Positions 17,294 to 30,161 of a stretch of 64,000 nt of DNA are shown here, in pieces. The notes beneath the pieces are model-generated. The model worked only from the letters and a program-made list of their open reading frames with translations, had not been told where the DNA came from and did not search any database. The position numbers and the translations under genes were made by a program. The DNA is taken from contig NZ_JABBND010000001.1 of the NCBI RefSeq assembly GCF_012933465.1, positions 744,001-808,000 of the forward strand, given 5' to 3'. Positions within the stretch are counted from its first letter, which is position 1; each line of letters begins with the position of its first letter. Origin of the DNA: Actinomycetospora sp. TBRC 11914 (GTDB lineage: Bacteria > Actinomycetota > Actinomycetes > Mycobacteriales > Pseudonocardiaceae).

Positions 17294-17854
17294 ATGAGTT
17301 CCCTCCCGTTCCCGGTGCGCGTCGCCGCGGGTCTGGTCGTGACGGCGGTCGAGGAGGTGCAGGCCCTGCCGCGCACGATCGTGGGTCTGCCGATCACCGC
17401 CGCGAGCCGCGTGCTGCAGCTGTCGATGCGCGCGCAGCAGGTCGTCACCGAGCTGGCCATCAAGGGCGACTCCGCGCTCGAGGGCGCGCGGCCGGTGGAG
17501 GAGGCCCCGTCGTGGGCCCGCTTCGACGACGACACCGACGGCCGCGTGCCCACCCTCCGCGCCGCGGGGGCAGGGGCCGCCACCACGGGGCGTCGACTGC
17601 CCGCCGAGTCGAACAACGGCCACGCCCGGCCCCTCGACCGGCCCGTGCTCACCGCCGAGGACACCGCCGGCGAGACGCCGGACGCCCTGCCCGGCTACGA
17701 GACGATGACGATCGCCCAGCTCCGGGCCCGGCTGCGCGGCCTGTCGGTCGACCAGCTCACCGAGCTGCTGGCCTTCGAGTCCGCCCACGCCGACCGCCCG
17801 GCGTTCGTGACGATGCTGACCAACCGCATCGCCACCCTCACCGCGGAGCAGTGA
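17294..17854 (+). CDS. Lipid droplet-associated protein (Rv1109c-like)
   Basis: 186-aa protein. The N-terminal half ([20 protein letters not shown], then [21 protein letters not shown]) is amphipathic and matches the actinobacterial lipid-droplet-associated family that sits between ispH and xseA. The middle is a disordered linker; the C-terminus ([43 protein letters not shown]) is a helical motif also seen in SAP-like proteins. ATG 17294 follows CAGGCT by 7 nt. Its stop overlaps the xseA start (GTGA), so it leads the xse operon. Lipid association is family knowledge, not shown here. Confidence 0.8.
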   Translation: MSSLPFPVRVAAGLVVTAVEEVQALPRTIVGLPITAASRVLQLSMRAQQVVTELAIKGDSALEGARPVEEAPSWARFDDDTDGRVPTLRAAGAGAATTGRRLPAESNNGHARPLDRPVLTAEDTAGETPDALPGYETMTIAQLRARLRGLSVDQLTELLAFESAHADRPAFVTMLTNRIATLTAEQ

Positions 17855-19089
17855 GCACCTCCTCCTCGACGGAGGCGACGACCGCCGAGGCGCCCTGGCC
17901 GGTGCGCACGGTCGCCCTCAAGGTCTCGAAGTGGATCGACCGGCTCGGCGCGGTGTGGGTGGAGGGCCAGCTCACCCAGGTCACCGCCCGGCCGGGCACC
18001 GGCACCGCGTTCCTCGTGCTGCGCGACCCGGCGGCGGACGTGTCGCTCTCCCTGACCGCGCCCGCGGCGATCGTGCGCGACGCCGCCCCGCCGCTGTCCG
18101 AGGGCCAGCGGGTCGTCGTCCACGGCAAGTTCTCGTTCTACTTCGGCCGCGGGTCGCTCTCGCTGCGGGTCGACGAGGTCCGGGCGGTGGGGGTCGGCGA
18201 GCTGCTCGCGCGCGTCGAGCGGCTGCGGGCCCTGCTCGCCGCGGAGGGGCTGTTCGACCCCGCCCGCAAGCGCCGGTTGCCGCGACTGCCCCGCTGCGTC
18301 GGGCTGATCACGGGCCGGGCCAGCGCGGCCGAGCACGACGTCGTCACCGTCGCGACCGGGCGCTGGCCCGGCGTCTGCTTCCGGGTGCTGAACACCGCGA
18401 CCCAGGGCGTGCAGGCGGTCCCGCAGATCCTCGACGCGCTCGAGACGCTCGACCGGGACCCGGAGGTCGACGTCATCGTCCTGGCGCGCGGCGGCGGCAG
18501 CGTCGAGGACCTGCTGCCGTTCTCCGACGAGGCCCTGTGCCGCGGGGTGGCCGGGTGCCGCACGCCGGTGGTGACCGCGATCGGGCACGAGCCCGACACC
18601 CCGCTCGTCGACCACGTCGCCGACCTGCGCGCGGCGACCCCGACCGACGCCGCCAAGTGTGTGGTGCCCGACCTCGCCGAGGAGACCGCCCACCTCGAGC
18701 ACCTGCGCACCCGCGCGCGGCGGGCGCTGCACGCATGGGTCGAGCGGGAGGAGGCGACGATCGCGCGGCTGCGCTCGCGGCCCGTGCTCGCCGACCCGCT
18801 CCGGGCCGTCACCGCGCGGGGCGAGGAGGTGGCCGGGCTCGTCGGGCGCGGACGGCGGGTGGTCGAGGGCGGCCTGCGCGAGCGCGACGCCGACGTGCGG
18901 CACCTGCGGGCCTCCCTGACCGCGCTCGGGCCGGCGGCGACGCTGGCGCGCGGGTACGCGATCGTGCAGTCGGGGGCCGAGGTGTCGGCGCCCGTGCTCC
19001 GGTCGGCCGGCGACGCCCGGCCCGGGGACGTCCTGCGGGTCCGGCTCGCCGACGGTGCCGTGCGCGCGCGGGTGGAGGCCGAGGAATGA
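17851..19089 (+). CDS. xseA: Exodeoxyribonuclease VII large subunit
   Basis: 412-aa catalytic subunit of exonuclease VII, which degrades single-stranded DNA in both directions together with XseB. The N-terminal OB fold contains [16 protein letters not shown]; the catalytic domain shows [31 protein letters not shown] and [21 protein letters not shown]; a long helical region for XseB binding follows, ending at [16 protein letters not shown] 17851 overlaps the previous stop by four bases (GTGA), the usual coupling. A much longer in-frame opening starting near 15838 is an artefact of high GC: it crosses ispH. Confidence 0.96.
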   Translation: MSTSSSTEATTAEAPWPVRTVALKVSKWIDRLGAVWVEGQLTQVTARPGTGTAFLVLRDPAADVSLSLTAPAAIVRDAAPPLSEGQRVVVHGKFSFYFGRGSLSLRVDEVRAVGVGELLARVERLRALLAAEGLFDPARKRRLPRLPRCVGLITGRASAAEHDVVTVATGRWPGVCFRVLNTATQGVQAVPQILDALETLDRDPEVDVIVLARGGGSVEDLLPFSDEALCRGVAGCRTPVVTAIGHEPDTPLVDHVADLRAATPTDAAKCVVPDLAEETAHLEHLRTRARRALHAWVEREEATIARLRSRPVLADPLRAVTARGEEVAGLVGRGRRVVEGGLRERDADVRHLRASLTALGPAATLARGYAIVQSGAEVSAPVLRSAGDARPGDVLRVRLADGAVRARVEAEE

Positions 19090-19094
19090 CAGTG

Positions 19095-19122
19095 GTGTCG
19101 CATGGCTGACACTGGACGTCAG
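19095..19122. repeat. Partial copy of the ACTGGAC-loop hairpin element
   Basis: The stretch contains TGTCGCAT, then CTGAC-ACTGGAC-GTCAG. The perfect hairpin at 33363-33415 has the same TGTCGCAT and the same ACTGGAC loop between GAC and GTC. Only the inner five base pairs of the stem are kept here, so this looks like a decayed copy lying between xseA and xseB. Confidence 0.5.
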
Positions 19123-19161
19123 GAACCGCACACCGTCGACCCGTCCCGGGGAGGAGGACCC

Positions 19162-19386
19162 ATGGCCGACCAGGACGCCACCCGGGCCGACGAGCCCGGC
19201 TACGAGCAGGCCCGCGAGGAGCTGGCCGCCGTCGTCGCCAAGCTCGAGGCGGGCGGGCTCTCCCTGGAGGACTCGCTGGCGCTCTGGGAGCGCGGGGAGT
19301 CGCTGGCCCGCACGTGCGAGCGCCACCTCGCCGGCGCCCGCGAGCGGGTGGAGACGGTCCTGCGCGAGGCCGAGTCGCACGAGTAG
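19162..19386 (+). CDS. xseB: Exodeoxyribonuclease VII small subunit
   Basis: 74-aa helical subunit that binds the C-terminal region of XseA in several copies to form active exonuclease VII. The family pattern is clear: YEQAREELAAVVAKLEAGGL, LEDSLALWERGESLARTCE, then RVETVL. ATG 19162 is chosen over the earlier in-frame start at 19102 because GAGGAGG lies 3-4 nt upstream and family members begin here. Length is normal. A 72-nt spacer with a partial repeat separates it from xseA. Confidence 0.94.
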   Translation: MADQDATRADEPGYEQAREELAAVVAKLEAGGLSLEDSLALWERGESLARTCERHLAGARERVETVLREAESHE

Positions 19387-19425
19387 CCGCGTCCGGATCC
19401 CGGTCGTCGGCCACACTGTGCGTCC

Positions 19426-20424
19426 ATGAGCGCCGACCAGGGCTGGGCGCGGACGATCCGCGACGCGCACGACGGCTACCACGCCGAGACGCGCACGCAC
19501 CGCGATCCCGACGTCCTCGTCGACGACGGCGTCACCTGGCGGATGGTCTCGCCGCACCTGATGCGGGCCCTGCTCTTCCTCGTCGCGCCGACGGTGCTGC
19601 TGCTGATCTGGCTGCTGCTCGGCTACCTCGCCAGCACGTCCAGCCCGTCGATCACCGGGCGGCTGATCATGAACGTGCTGGTCGTGGTCACCGTCGTGCT
19701 CTACGTCGCGGGGCTCGCGTCGTTCTTCGCGCCTGCCAAGGAGCCGATCGCCGAGTACTCGCGCCTGCTCGAGGGCCGCGCGGGCGCCGCCCGGGGCGCC
19801 TACCAGTGGGTGAGCCGCGCCGCCCAGGCCCGCCGCACCCCCGCCGAGGTCGAGCCGAGCACCGTCGCCGGCGTCCCCGTGCTGGTGTTCCGGCAGCGCA
19901 GCGAGCGGGCGATGCTGCTCGTCCAGCCCTACGGCGCCGACCTCTACGTGGGCTGGACCATGTGGCGGTCCCGCTCGACGGCGACCCTGCTCGCCCACTT
20001 CCTGCGCGACACCTTCGGCCGCTTCGCGCCGCTGCCGGTCTTCTCCGCCGAGCTGCGCGCCGCCTCGACCCGGGCGATGCGCGAGAGCGTGCACTCGCTC
20101 GCCCGCGAGGGGGTCGCGGCCGCGGCCCACGTCGACGAGGTCCGGACGCGGCAGGAGCAGGCGTACGACGACGGGCGCGGGCACGCCGGACACGACGGGT
20201 ACGCCGGACACGACGGTAACGACGACGGGCGCGGCCGGTCCGGGTACGACGACCGCCCCGGGCCGGTCGAGGACCCCGACCCGTCCGTCACCGGCCGCTC
20301 CCCCGGCTCGCTCCCGCGCTCGGCGCCCGCGGCCGACCCGACGGCCGGCTGGGCCACCGAGGAGCAGGCCCGGGAGCGGGTCACCCGCCGCGCCGAGGGA
20401 TGGGGACCGCCGCCCCGCGACTGA
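19426..20424 (+). CDS. Two-TM membrane protein, unknown function
   Basis: 332-aa protein with two adjacent transmembrane helices near residues 47-70 and 80-105 (ALLFLVAPTVLLLIWLLLGYL and VLVVVTVVLYVAGLASFFA). A soluble region of about 130 residues follows (VPVLVFRQRSERAMLLVQPY, DLYVGWTMWRSRS), then a disordered tail rich in Gly/His/Asp with short repeats like GHDGYAGHDG. It follows xseB and may share its transcript, but CACACT at 8 nt before the ATG could be a separate weak -10. No family recognised; the Phe/Trp-rich soluble part looks conserved rather than random. Confidence 0.68.
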   Translation: MSADQGWARTIRDAHDGYHAETRTHRDPDVLVDDGVTWRMVSPHLMRALLFLVAPTVLLLIWLLLGYLASTSSPSITGRLIMNVLVVVTVVLYVAGLASFFAPAKEPIAEYSRLLEGRAGAARGAYQWVSRAAQARRTPAEVEPSTVAGVPVLVFRQRSERAMLLVQPYGADLYVGWTMWRSRSTATLLAHFLRDTFGRFAPLPVFSAELRAASTRAMRESVHSLAREGVAAAAHVDEVRTRQEQAYDDGRGHAGHDGYAGHDGNDDGRGRSGYDDRPGPVEDPDPSVTGRSPGSLPRSAPAADPTAGWATEEQARERVTRRAEGWGPPPRD

Positions 20425-20457
20425 CCGCCGGCGGTGGTGACCCGGCCCATGGGTGAC

Positions 20458-20582
20458 CGGCGCCGTCCTCGCGTCAGATGCCAGGAATGCGCCATTGCTG
20501 CCACGGGGCCGCGGAACACCCCGTGAGCGAACGGCGCCGTCCTCGCGTCAGACGCCAGAAATGCGCCATTGCTGCCACGGGG
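20458..20582. repeat. Duplicated 51-bp intergenic sequence
   Basis: Two direct copies, 20458-20508 and 20532-20582, differ at two positions. Each starts CGGCGCCGTCCTCGCGTCAG and ends GCGCCATTGCTGCCACGGGG. They lie between two convergent genes. The spacer carries GTGAGCGA, also common at the edges of other palindromes in this window. No coding role seen. Confidence 0.8.
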
Positions 20583-20590
20583 AGCCGAGC

Positions 20591-21172
20591 TCAGGACCGC
20601 GGCACCACCGGCGACCCGAGCGCCGTCGTCACCAGCTGCTCGAACCGCGCCGGTGTCCCCGACCCCGTCACGAGCCAGCGCACCCCGTCCACGTCGGTCA
20701 CCCACACCGCCTCGCCCCGCACCCCGCGGTAGGTCGTCCAGGTGCGCCCGCCCGCCGAGACCGGGCCGAGCGCCGGCGGCCCGGACTGTTCCGAGGCCAC
20801 CAGCGCGTCCTCCGTCGCGTCGGACTGCACCAGCCGCAGGTAGCCGTTCTCCGGGGTCAGCCAGCCCAGCCGGAACGCCTGCCCGGCGCCGACCGGCCGG
20901 ACGTCGGACGACTGCGGGATCCAGTCGGCGGGCATGGCCGGGGCCCGCACCGCGAAGGGCACACCGCGGGCCGCGTCGCGCGCGACCTGCGCGACGTCGA
21001 TGCGCTGGACCGAGCCCCGGTCGACGGTCGGCTCCGTCGGCGAGAACGAGCAGGCCCGGGTGAGCCCCGTGAGGGCCAGGATGATCACCGCCAGCACGAT
21101 CGTCCCGATCGCCAGCGGCCCGACCCCCGACCGGCCCGCACCGCCCCCCGAGCCACCGCGCGGCGCACTCAC
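20591..21172 (-). CDS. DUF4245 membrane-anchored protein
   Basis: 193-aa protein with one N-terminal transmembrane helix ([21 protein letters not shown]) and an extracytoplasmic DUF4245 domain: [60 protein letters not shown] and [16 protein letters not shown]. In mycobacteria the same family (Rv1100) sits divergently beside glpX, as here, which supports the call. Function unknown. It shares the 137-nt divergent promoter region with glpX. Confidence 0.88.
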   Translation of the reverse strand: MSAPRGGSGGGAGRSGVGPLAIGTIVLAVIILALTGLTRACSFSPTEPTVDRGSVQRIDVAQVARDAARGVPFAVRAPAMPADWIPQSSDVRPVGAGQAFRLGWLTPENGYLRLVQSDATEDALVASEQSGPPALGPVSAGGRTWTTYRGVRGEAVWVTDVDGVRWLVTGSGTPARFEQLVTTALGSPVVPRS

Positions 21173-21309
21173 GACCTCCTCCGACCCATGCCTCCATCGT
21201 TCCAGTGGTGGGCACCCCTGACCCGGCCGGTCGATCCCGGTTCCGTGACCGCGCCGTTCTGGGAGACTGGCGCTCCCGATCCGCGCCCGCCCGCGAAGGA
21301 GAGCCCTCG

Positions 21310-22368
21310 GTGACCTCGACGCAGTCCCCCGCCGCCACCCGCCGCCCCGAGGCTCCCGACCGCAACCTCGCGCTGGAGCTGGTGCGGGTGACGGAGGCGG
21401 CCGCGATGGCCGCGGGACGCTTCGTGGGCCGCGGCGACAAGAACGGCGGTGACGGGGCGGCCGTCGACGCGATGCGCAAGCTCATCGGCTCGGTGTCGAT
21501 GCGCGGCACGGTGGTCATCGGCGAGGGCGAGAAGGACGAGGCGCCGATGCTCTACAACGGCGAGGAGGTCGGGAACGGCGACGGCCCGGAGTGCGACGTC
21601 GCGGTCGACCCGGTCGACGGCACCACCCTCATGGCCAAGGGCATGCCCAACGCGCTCGCCGTCCTCGCCGTCGCCGAGCGGGGCGCGATGTTCGACCCGT
21701 CGGCGGTGTTCTACATGGAGAAGCTCGCGACGGGGGCCGAGTACGCCGACGTCGTCGACATCTCCGCCTCGGTCCGGGACAACCTGCGCGCGATCGCCAA
21801 GCGCAAGGGCTCGAGCGTCTCCGACGTCACCGTCTGCGTCCTCGACCGGCCGCGCCACGACGACCTGGTCAAGGAGATCCGCGACGCCGGCGGCCGGATC
21901 CGCTTCATCACCGACGGCGACGTCGCGGGCGCGATCGCCGCGGCCCGCCACGAGAGCGACGTCGACCTGCTGCTCGGGATCGGCGGGACGCCCGAGGGGA
22001 TCATCGCGGCGTCGGCGATCGCGTGCCTCGGCGGCTCGTTCCAGGGGCGGCTGTGGCCCAAGGACGACGAGGAACGGCAGAAGGCGCTCGCGGCGGGCCA
22101 CGACCTGGACCGCGTGCTGCACACCGGCGACCTCGTCAACGGCGAGAACATCTTCTTCTGCGCCACCGGCGTCACCAACGGGGAGCTGCTGCGCGGGGTG
22201 CAGTACCGCGCGGGCAGCGGCGCGAGCACGCAGTCGTTGGTGATGCGGTCGAAGTCGGGCACGGTGCGGATCGTCGACGGCTACCACCGGCTCGCGAAGC
22301 TGCGGGAGTACTCGACGGTGGACTTCGGCACCGACGAGATCGAGACCGACGAGAGCCCCTGGGGCTAG
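21310..22368 (+). CDS. glpX: Class II fructose-1,6-bisphosphatase
   Basis: 352-aa GlpX-type phosphatase that hydrolyses fructose-1,6-bisphosphate to fructose-6-phosphate for gluconeogenesis, with divalent metal. Metal and substrate motifs are intact: [34 protein letters not shown] and [20 protein letters not shown] 21310 has AGGAGA about 7 nt upstream; the longer in-frame start at 21205 would cross the promoter region. Followed by fumC after 86 nt, the same order as glpX-fum in M. tuberculosis. Actinobacteria usually rely on this class II enzyme as the main FBPase. Confidence 0.96.
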   Translation: MTSTQSPAATRRPEAPDRNLALELVRVTEAAAMAAGRFVGRGDKNGGDGAAVDAMRKLIGSVSMRGTVVIGEGEKDEAPMLYNGEEVGNGDGPECDVAVDPVDGTTLMAKGMPNALAVLAVAERGAMFDPSAVFYMEKLATGAEYADVVDISASVRDNLRAIAKRKGSSVSDVTVCVLDRPRHDDLVKEIRDAGGRIRFITDGDVAGAIAAARHESDVDLLLGIGGTPEGIIAASAIACLGGSFQGRLWPKDDEERQKALAAGHDLDRVLHTGDLVNGENIFFCATGVTNGELLRGVQYRAGSGASTQSLVMRSKSGTVRIVDGYHRLAKLREYSTVDFGTDEIETDESPWG

Positions 22369-22454
22369 CCGGCTCCGGTGGGTGGCCGGGTCGGTGGTCA
22401 CAGCCACGCCCACCCCGACTCGTCGGCCGCCCCGCCAGGCGCGAGGATGCCGCC

Positions 22455-23864
<1,410 letters not shown>

Positions 23865-23880
23865 GGCGACCGGTCCGCCC

Positions 23881-25382
23881 GTGCTGCTCGCCGCCGTCGT
23901 CGACGCCTCCTCGCAGGTCGCCGCGACCCGTTCCCGCAAGGCCAAGACCGCGGCGCTCGCCGCGGTCCTGGCCGCGGCGGGCCCCGACGAGGTCCGCCCG
24001 GTCACGGCCTGGCTGGCCGGGGACATGCTGCAGGGGCGGACCGGGATCGGCTGGCGGACGCTGTCGAGCGTCCAGGTCGAGCCGGCGCAGATGCCGACGC
24101 TGTCGGTGACCGACGTCGAGGCCGCCCTCGACCGGCTGGCGGCGCTGGCGGGATCCGGGACGGGCGTGGGCGCCCGCCGCACCGCGGAGCTCGAGGCCCT
24201 GCTCGGCGCCGCCACCGCGGACGAGGGCCGGTTCCTCGTCCGGCTGCTCGGCGGCGAGCTCCGTCAGGGCGCCCTCGAGGGGCTGATGATCGAGGCGGTG
24301 GCGACGGCCGCCGAGGTGCCCGGTGATGCGGTGCGGCGGGCGTTCATGCTCTCCGGACAGCTCCCGACGACGGCCGTGGTCGCGTTGACCAGCGACGACC
24401 CCGTCGCCGCGCTGGGCGCGACCGGCCTCGAGGTGATGCGCCCGCTGCGCCCAATGCTCGCCTCCCCCGGCGACTCGCTGGAGGAGACGCTCGCCGGCCT
24501 GGGCCCCGACGTCGTCGTGGAGCACAAGCTCGACGGCGCCCGGATCCAGGTGCACCGCCGCGGCGACGAGGTGCGGGTCTGGTCGCGGACGCTGCACGAG
24601 ATCACCGAGGCGGTGCCGGAGATCGTCGCGCTGGTGCGCGAGATGCCGGTCGAGACCGTCGTGCTCGACGGCGAGACCCTCGCCGTCTCCGAGGACGGTC
24701 GGCCGCGGCCGTTCCAGGACTCGATGAAGGGCCTCGGCTCCGGCGCCATGCGGCCGTGGTTCTTCGACTGCCTGCACCGCGACGGCGTCGACCTCGTCGA
24801 CGAGCCGCTGGAGACCCGCCGTCGGGAGATGGCCGCCGTCGTCGGGGACCGGGTGATCCCCGGCGTCGTGCGCCCGAGCCCGGCCGAGGCCGCCGCGGAG
24901 GTCGAGGCGGCGCTCGCCGCCGGCCAGGAGGGCTCGATGGTCAAGGCGCTCGACTCGGCCTACACCGCGGGCCGGCGCGGGAAGTCGTGGCAGAAGATCA
25001 AGCCGGCGCACACGCTCGACCTCGTGGTGCTCGCCTGCGAGTGGGGCTCCGGGCGGCGCCGCGGGTGGCTCTCGAACATCCACCTCGGGGCGGGCGGGTC
25101 CGACGGGGAGTTCGTCATGGTCGGCAAGACCTTCAAGGGCATGACCGACGAGACCCTGCGGTGGCAGACCGAGACGTTCCCGCGGTACGAGACCGCCCGG
25201 GACGCGCACACCGTCTACCTGCGCCCGGAGGTCGTCGTCGAGATCGAGCTCGACGGCGTGCAGACCTCCACCCGCTACCCCGGCGGGGTGGCGCTGCGCT
25301 TCGCGCGGGTGGTGCGCTACCGCGACGACAAGCCGGCGTCCGAGGCCGACACGATCGACGCGGTGAGGGGCCTGCGGCCCAC

Positions 25383-25386
<4 letters not shown>
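23881..25386 (+). CDS. ligB: ATP-dependent DNA ligase (LigB type)
   Basis: 501-aa ATP-dependent DNA ligase with an N-terminal DNA-binding domain (residues 1-190), adenylation domain and C-terminal OB fold. Motif I is EHKLDGARIQVH with the adenylated Lys at residue 216; later motifs are visible (VVLDGETLAVSEDGRPRPFQ, MVKALDSAYTAGRRGKSWQK, RYPGGVALRFARVVRYRDDK). This is the actinobacterial LigB family, an accessory ligase beside the essential NAD-dependent LigA; no Ku or LigD is nearby. GTG 23881 starts 16 nt after fumC. A strong hairpin follows the stop. Confidence 0.93.
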
Positions 25387-26889
<1,503 letters not shown>

Positions 26890-26907
26890 GCGCTCCCGGC
26901 TGGTTTT

Positions 26908-26928
26908 GAGCGAAGGGCACCTTCGCTC
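26908..26928. repeat. Short palindrome GAGCGAAGG-gca-CCTTCGCTC
   Basis: Perfect 9-bp stem with a 3-nt loop, 19 nt after the guaB1 stop. The same arms, extended, form the larger hairpin at 26983, so this is a small member of that family. It may help terminate guaB1. Confidence 0.65.
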
Positions 26929-26982
26929 GAATAGACGAGCCAGGGGCGCCCACCGCCGGAACGTCGGGCGGCCCCCGGTGTC

Positions 26983-27033
26983 GAGCGATGGGCACCTTCG
27001 GTCGATCTATCCGACCGAAGGTGCCCTTCGCTC
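26983..27033. terminator. 22-bp hairpin between guaB1 and phoH
   Basis: Left arm 26983-27004 and right arm 27012-27033 pair with one mismatch around the loop ATCTATC. It starts GAGCGA and ends CGCTC, with GGGCACCTTCGGTCG inside. It ends 15 nt before the phoH stop and serves both convergent genes. The 12-mer CCGAAGGTGCCC of its right arm recurs in the terminator at 43521, so it belongs to an interspersed hairpin family. Confidence 0.7.
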
Positions 27034-27048
27034 AGGACGTGCCGGGGA

Positions 27049-28458
27049 CTACGCCATGCCCTCGCCCTCGAGCATCTCGGTGACCAGCGCGGCGATCGGC
27101 GAGCGCTCCGAGCGGGTCAGCGTGACGTGCGCGAACAGCGGGTGGCCCTTGAGCTTCTCGATCACGGCGGCGACCCCGTCGTGGCGGCCCACCCGCAGGT
27201 TGTCGCGCTGGGCGACGTCGTGGGTGAGCACCACGCGCGAGTTCGTCCCGAGCCGGGAGAGCACCGTGAGCAGGACGTTGCGCTCCAGCGACTGGGCCTC
27301 GTCGACGATGACGAACGCGTCGTGCAGCGAGCGGCCCCGGATATGGGTCAGCGGGAGCACCTCGAGCATGCCGCGCTCGATGACCTCCTCGACGACGTTG
27401 GTCGAGACCAGCGCCCCCAGGGTGTCGAACACCGCCTGCGCCCAGGGCGCCATCTTCTCGTTCTCGCCGCCGGGCAGGTAGCCGAGGTCCTGGCCGCCCA
27501 CCGCGTAGACCGGGCGGAACACGACGATGCGCCGGTGCTGCTGGCGCTCGAGCACCGCCTCGAGCCCGGCGCACAGGGCCAGCGCCGACTTCCCGGTCCC
27601 GGCGCGGCCGCCGAGCGAGACGATCCCGATGTCGGGGTCGGTGAGCAGGTCGATCGCGATGCGCTGCTCGGCGGAGCGGCCGTGCAGCCCGAAGACGTCA
27701 CGGTCGCCGCGCACGAGGCGCACCTGCTTGTCGGGCGTGACCCGTCCCAGCGCCGAGGAGCCGCCACCGAGCAGGCGCAGCCCGGTGTGGCAGGGCAGCT
27801 CGCGGGCGGCCTCGACCTCCGTGACTCCGTCGGAGAACAGCTCGGAGATCTCGCCGGGGTCGGCGGCGACCTCGGCCATCCCGGTCCAGCCGGAGAGCAC
27901 GACGTCCTGGGCGTGGTACTCGTCGGCGGGCAGACCGACCGCGGCGGCCTTCACCCGCAGCGGCATGTCCTTGGTGACGAGGGTGACGCGCCCGGGGTTG
28001 GGACGGTCGCCGTCGCGGGCGAGGTTCGCCGCGCACGCGAGGATGCGGGAGTCGTTCTCCGCGGTCCGGAAGCCGGCGGGGAGCACCGAGGGGTCGGTGT
28101 GGTTGAGCTCGACGTGCAGCGTCCCGCCCTCGGGCGTGATCGTGATCGGCTCGTCCAGCCGGCCGTGGGCGATGCGCAGGTCGTCGAGCAGGCGCAGGGC
28201 CTCCCGGGCGAACCAGCCCAGTTCCGGGTGGTGACGCTTGCCCTCGAGCTCGGTGATGACGACGAGGGGGACGACGACGTCGTGCTCCGCGAACCGGGTC
28301 GGGGCCCACGGGTCGGACAGCAGGACCGAGGTGTCGAGAACGTAGGTGATCCCGGCCCGGGTGCTGCCAGGGGTGGGCGCGCCGTCCGCGGCTACCGCGG
28401 AGGGGGTGACGACGCTGCCGGACACCGACGGGGGACGCTCGACGTGCTCTGCGCTCAC
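27049..28458 (-). CDS. phoH2: PIN-PhoH fusion protein (PhoH2 type)
   Basis: 469-aa protein joining an N-terminal PIN RNase domain to a PhoH helicase-like ATPase; PhoH2 proteins unwind and cleave RNA. PIN acidic residues are visible at [29 protein letters not shown] and VTKDMPLR (Asp42, Glu70, Asp136, Asp164). The ATPase has Walker [11 protein letters not shown] (Lys290) and Walker [16 protein letters not shown] 28458 follows GAGGGAG by 4 nt; the longer start at 28494 lacks support. In Actinobacteria phoH2 often has a small antitoxin-like gene (phoAT) directly upstream; a short reading frame ends 2 nt before this start (28461-28550). Confidence 0.93.
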   Translation of the reverse strand: MSAEHVERPPSVSGSVVTPSAVAADGAPTPGSTRAGITYVLDTSVLLSDPWAPTRFAEHDVVVPLVVITELEGKRHHPELGWFAREALRLLDDLRIAHGRLDEPITITPEGGTLHVELNHTDPSVLPAGFRTAENDSRILACAANLARDGDRPNPGRVTLVTKDMPLRVKAAAVGLPADEYHAQDVVLSGWTGMAEVAADPGEISELFSDGVTEVEAARELPCHTGLRLLGGGSSALGRVTPDKQVRLVRGDRDVFGLHGRSAEQRIAIDLLTDPDIGIVSLGGRAGTGKSALALCAGLEAVLERQQHRRIVVFRPVYAVGGQDLGYLPGGENEKMAPWAQAVFDTLGALVSTNVVEEVIERGMLEVLPLTHIRGRSLHDAFVIVDEAQSLERNVLLTVLSRLGTNSRVVLTHDVAQRDNLRVGRHDGVAAVIEKLKGHPLFAHVTLTRSERSPIAALVTEMLEGEGMA

Positions 28459-28460
28459 GG

Positions 28461-28550
28461 CTACTCCCTCGGCGGTCGCGGCACCCACGACCACGGTTCC
28501 TCGACGGACGAGTCGGTCGGGATCAGGTCGCGATGCGGAACCGGTGGCAT
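28461..28550 (-). CDS. Candidate small ORF just upstream of phoH2
   Basis: A 29-codon frame from ATG 28550 ([13 protein letters not shown]...) stops with TAG two nt before the phoH2 GTG. Spacing like this is typical of coupled cistrons, and phoH2 genes elsewhere are preceded by phoAT. A GGTCCCCC/GGGGGACC hairpin (28551-28569) lies immediately before the ATG, where a ribosome site would be, and no Shine-Dalgarno is seen. The same frame is open further upstream (to 28706). I cannot show it is translated; treat it as a hint only. Confidence 0.25.
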   Translation of the reverse strand: MPPVPHRDLIPTDSSVEEPWSWVPRPPRE

Positions 28551-28841
28551 GGTCCCCCGCCGGGGGACCTGCCTCTCCGGCGCCGAGCGGGCGGACCGGG
28601 TGCCGGCCCTCCCGCCGGGCCCGCCCGGTCGACGACGCCGAGGGCCGCCGGGGACGGCGACGGCGGGACGCGGCCCGGCCTTCGCACCCCGGCGGTGCCG
28701 CGGCACCGCGATCCGAACCGACCCGTCACGCTCTCCGGCCTCCCCGGACGGTCCGCATCCGCTACGGCCCCGTCGAGGCGGACGGTACAGCCGATGGCCG
28801 GTCGTTGTCGCGCGCCGAACGTGACGAGTTGGTGACGTGGC
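28551..28841. other. Structured 291-nt gap upstream of phoH2
   Basis: No convincing gene. It contains the hairpin 28551-28569 (8-bp stem, loop GCC) and a perfect 16-bp palindrome CGGTGCCGCGGCACCG at 28693-28708, both possibly in the phoH2 leader, and the downstream region of the DUF885 gene that ends at 28842. No known riboswitch pattern was recognised. Confidence 0.5.
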
Positions 28842-30161
28842 TCATACGGTCGGTGACATCGGTGAGGGCCCGACCGATCCGGGGTACCGCTCGCCGCGCT
28901 CGCCCGGCGTGTCGCTCTGCGTGTCGGAAACGCCCGCCGTCGTCGACGCTGCGTGCCGGAGACGGTCGGGCGTCCACGGTTCGTCGAGCAGGCGGGCGAA
29001 GTGCGGCCCCGCCGGCTCGCCCTCCGGCCGCGCCGCGAGCCAGGCGCGCGCGAGCGCCGTCCCCTCCACGTAGGTCGTGGTGTGGATGCGCCAGCGGGGG
29101 TGGCCGAGGAACCCGAGCATCCGCCCGGCGCGCTCGTCGTCGATGAGCAGCCAGCGCCGCAGGTGGGCGCGCGCCCGCTCCTCCCGGTCGGCCGCGGTGC
29201 TGCCGTGCAGCAGCAGTGCCGCGTCCTGCCGGACGCCGCCGAGCGGGAGCATGGCCTCCTCGACCGCCTCCCCCAGCGCACCCTCACCCGCCGTCGTCGG
29301 GACCCCGGCCGCCGCCAGGTGGTCCGCCGCCCACACGCCCCACCCGGTCCCGACGACGGCGGCCAGGCCGGTCTCGGCCGCGCCCTCGGCGACGAGGCTC
29401 TGCGGGGTCCGCGCGAGGAAGAGGGTGCGCTCGGGGGCCGCCGGCCGGGCCTCGGTGCGCGACATCTCGGTGTGGTGCCCGGGATAGGCCTCGTGGGCGG
29501 CGAGCAGGGGCAGGTGGGCCCGCCGGTGCCCGGCGTCGCGCGAGACCTGCACGACGGAGCGCCCCGGCCCGGTCCGGTGCGCGAACCCGGCCCAGGGCAC
29601 GCCGGCGACGATCTCCAGCTCCACGCGCTCGTCCGGAGGGAGCCCGACGGCGGCGCGGGTGCGCTCCCGCAGCGCCGCCGTCATCGCCGCGAGCCCCGGA
29701 CGCAGGAGCTCGGGGGCGACGCGGTCGCGGTCGCGGAACGCGGCGAGGGCGCCGGGCAGCCGGGCCGTCGTCGTCCCGAGGACCTCGGCGAGCCCGGCGT
29801 GGGCCTCCCTGTAGGCGTCGGGGTCGCCGGGCCCGACGTCGACGCCGAGGCACTCCCGGATCTCCGTCACGACGTCGACCTCCTCGCCGGCCGCGCGCGC
29901 GGCGATCACCTCGCAGGCGGCAAGCTGGGCGGCGAGGTAGGCCGTGCGGGCGGGGTCGAGGGATCCGTCGTCGAGCCGCCGGCGCAGGGCGGCGGCCTCG
30001 CGGCGCAGGACGGCCGGGTCCCCCGCGGGCTCGTCGTCCACGCGGCGGGCGAGGGCGGGGTCGCCGACGTGGGCGTCGACCAGGCCCGGCACGACGCGAC
30101 CGAGCCGCAGCCCGAGGGCCACGTAGTCCCGCGCGAGCCCCTCGGGGTCACTTCCGTCCAC
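28842..30161 (-). CDS. DUF885 family protein (metallopeptidase-like)
   Basis: 439-aa member of the DUF885 family, distant relatives of zinc carboxypeptidases. The hallmark HEAYPGHH is at residues 223-230 (HExxH plus following HH), with downstream Glu-rich helices (EGAAETGLAAVVG) able to supply the third ligand. No signal peptide, so probably cytoplasmic. GTG 30161 is preceded by TAACCT (30175-30170) with an 8-nt gap, a leaderless start; the longer frame to 30353 would run through the promoter of the divergent secreted-protein gene. DUF885 proteins are often longer (about 550); this one is compact. Substrate unknown. Confidence 0.85.
   Translation of the reverse strand: MDGSDPEGLARDYVALGLRLGRVVPGLVDAHVGDPALARRVDDEPAGDPAVLRREAAALRRRLDDGSLDPARTAYLAAQLAACEVIAARAAGEEVDVVTEIRECLGVDVGPGDPDAYREAHAGLAEVLGTTTARLPGALAAFRDRDRVAPELLRPGLAAMTAALRERTRAAVGLPPDERVELEIVAGVPWAGFAHRTGPGRSVVQVSRDAGHRRAHLPLLAAHEAYPGHHTEMSRTEARPAAPERTLFLARTPQSLVAEGAAETGLAAVVGTGWGVWAADHLAAAGVPTTAGEGALGEAVEEAMLPLGGVRQDAALLLHGSTAADREERARAHLRRWLLIDDERAGRMLGFLGHPRWRIHTTTYVEGTALARAWLAARPEGEPAGPHFARLLDEPWTPDRLRHAASTTAGVSDTQSDTPGERGERYPGSVGPSPMSPTV

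Noticed and set aside
15838-19089. 1083-codon open frame ending as xseA.
   Set aside because: Only the last 412 codons look like XseA; the rest crosses ispH on the other strand. GTG 17851 with the GTGA overlap is the real start.
28459-28841. A c-di-AMP (ydaO-type) riboswitch before phoH2.
   Set aside because: The gap is structured, but I could not match the conserved motifs of that riboswitch class.
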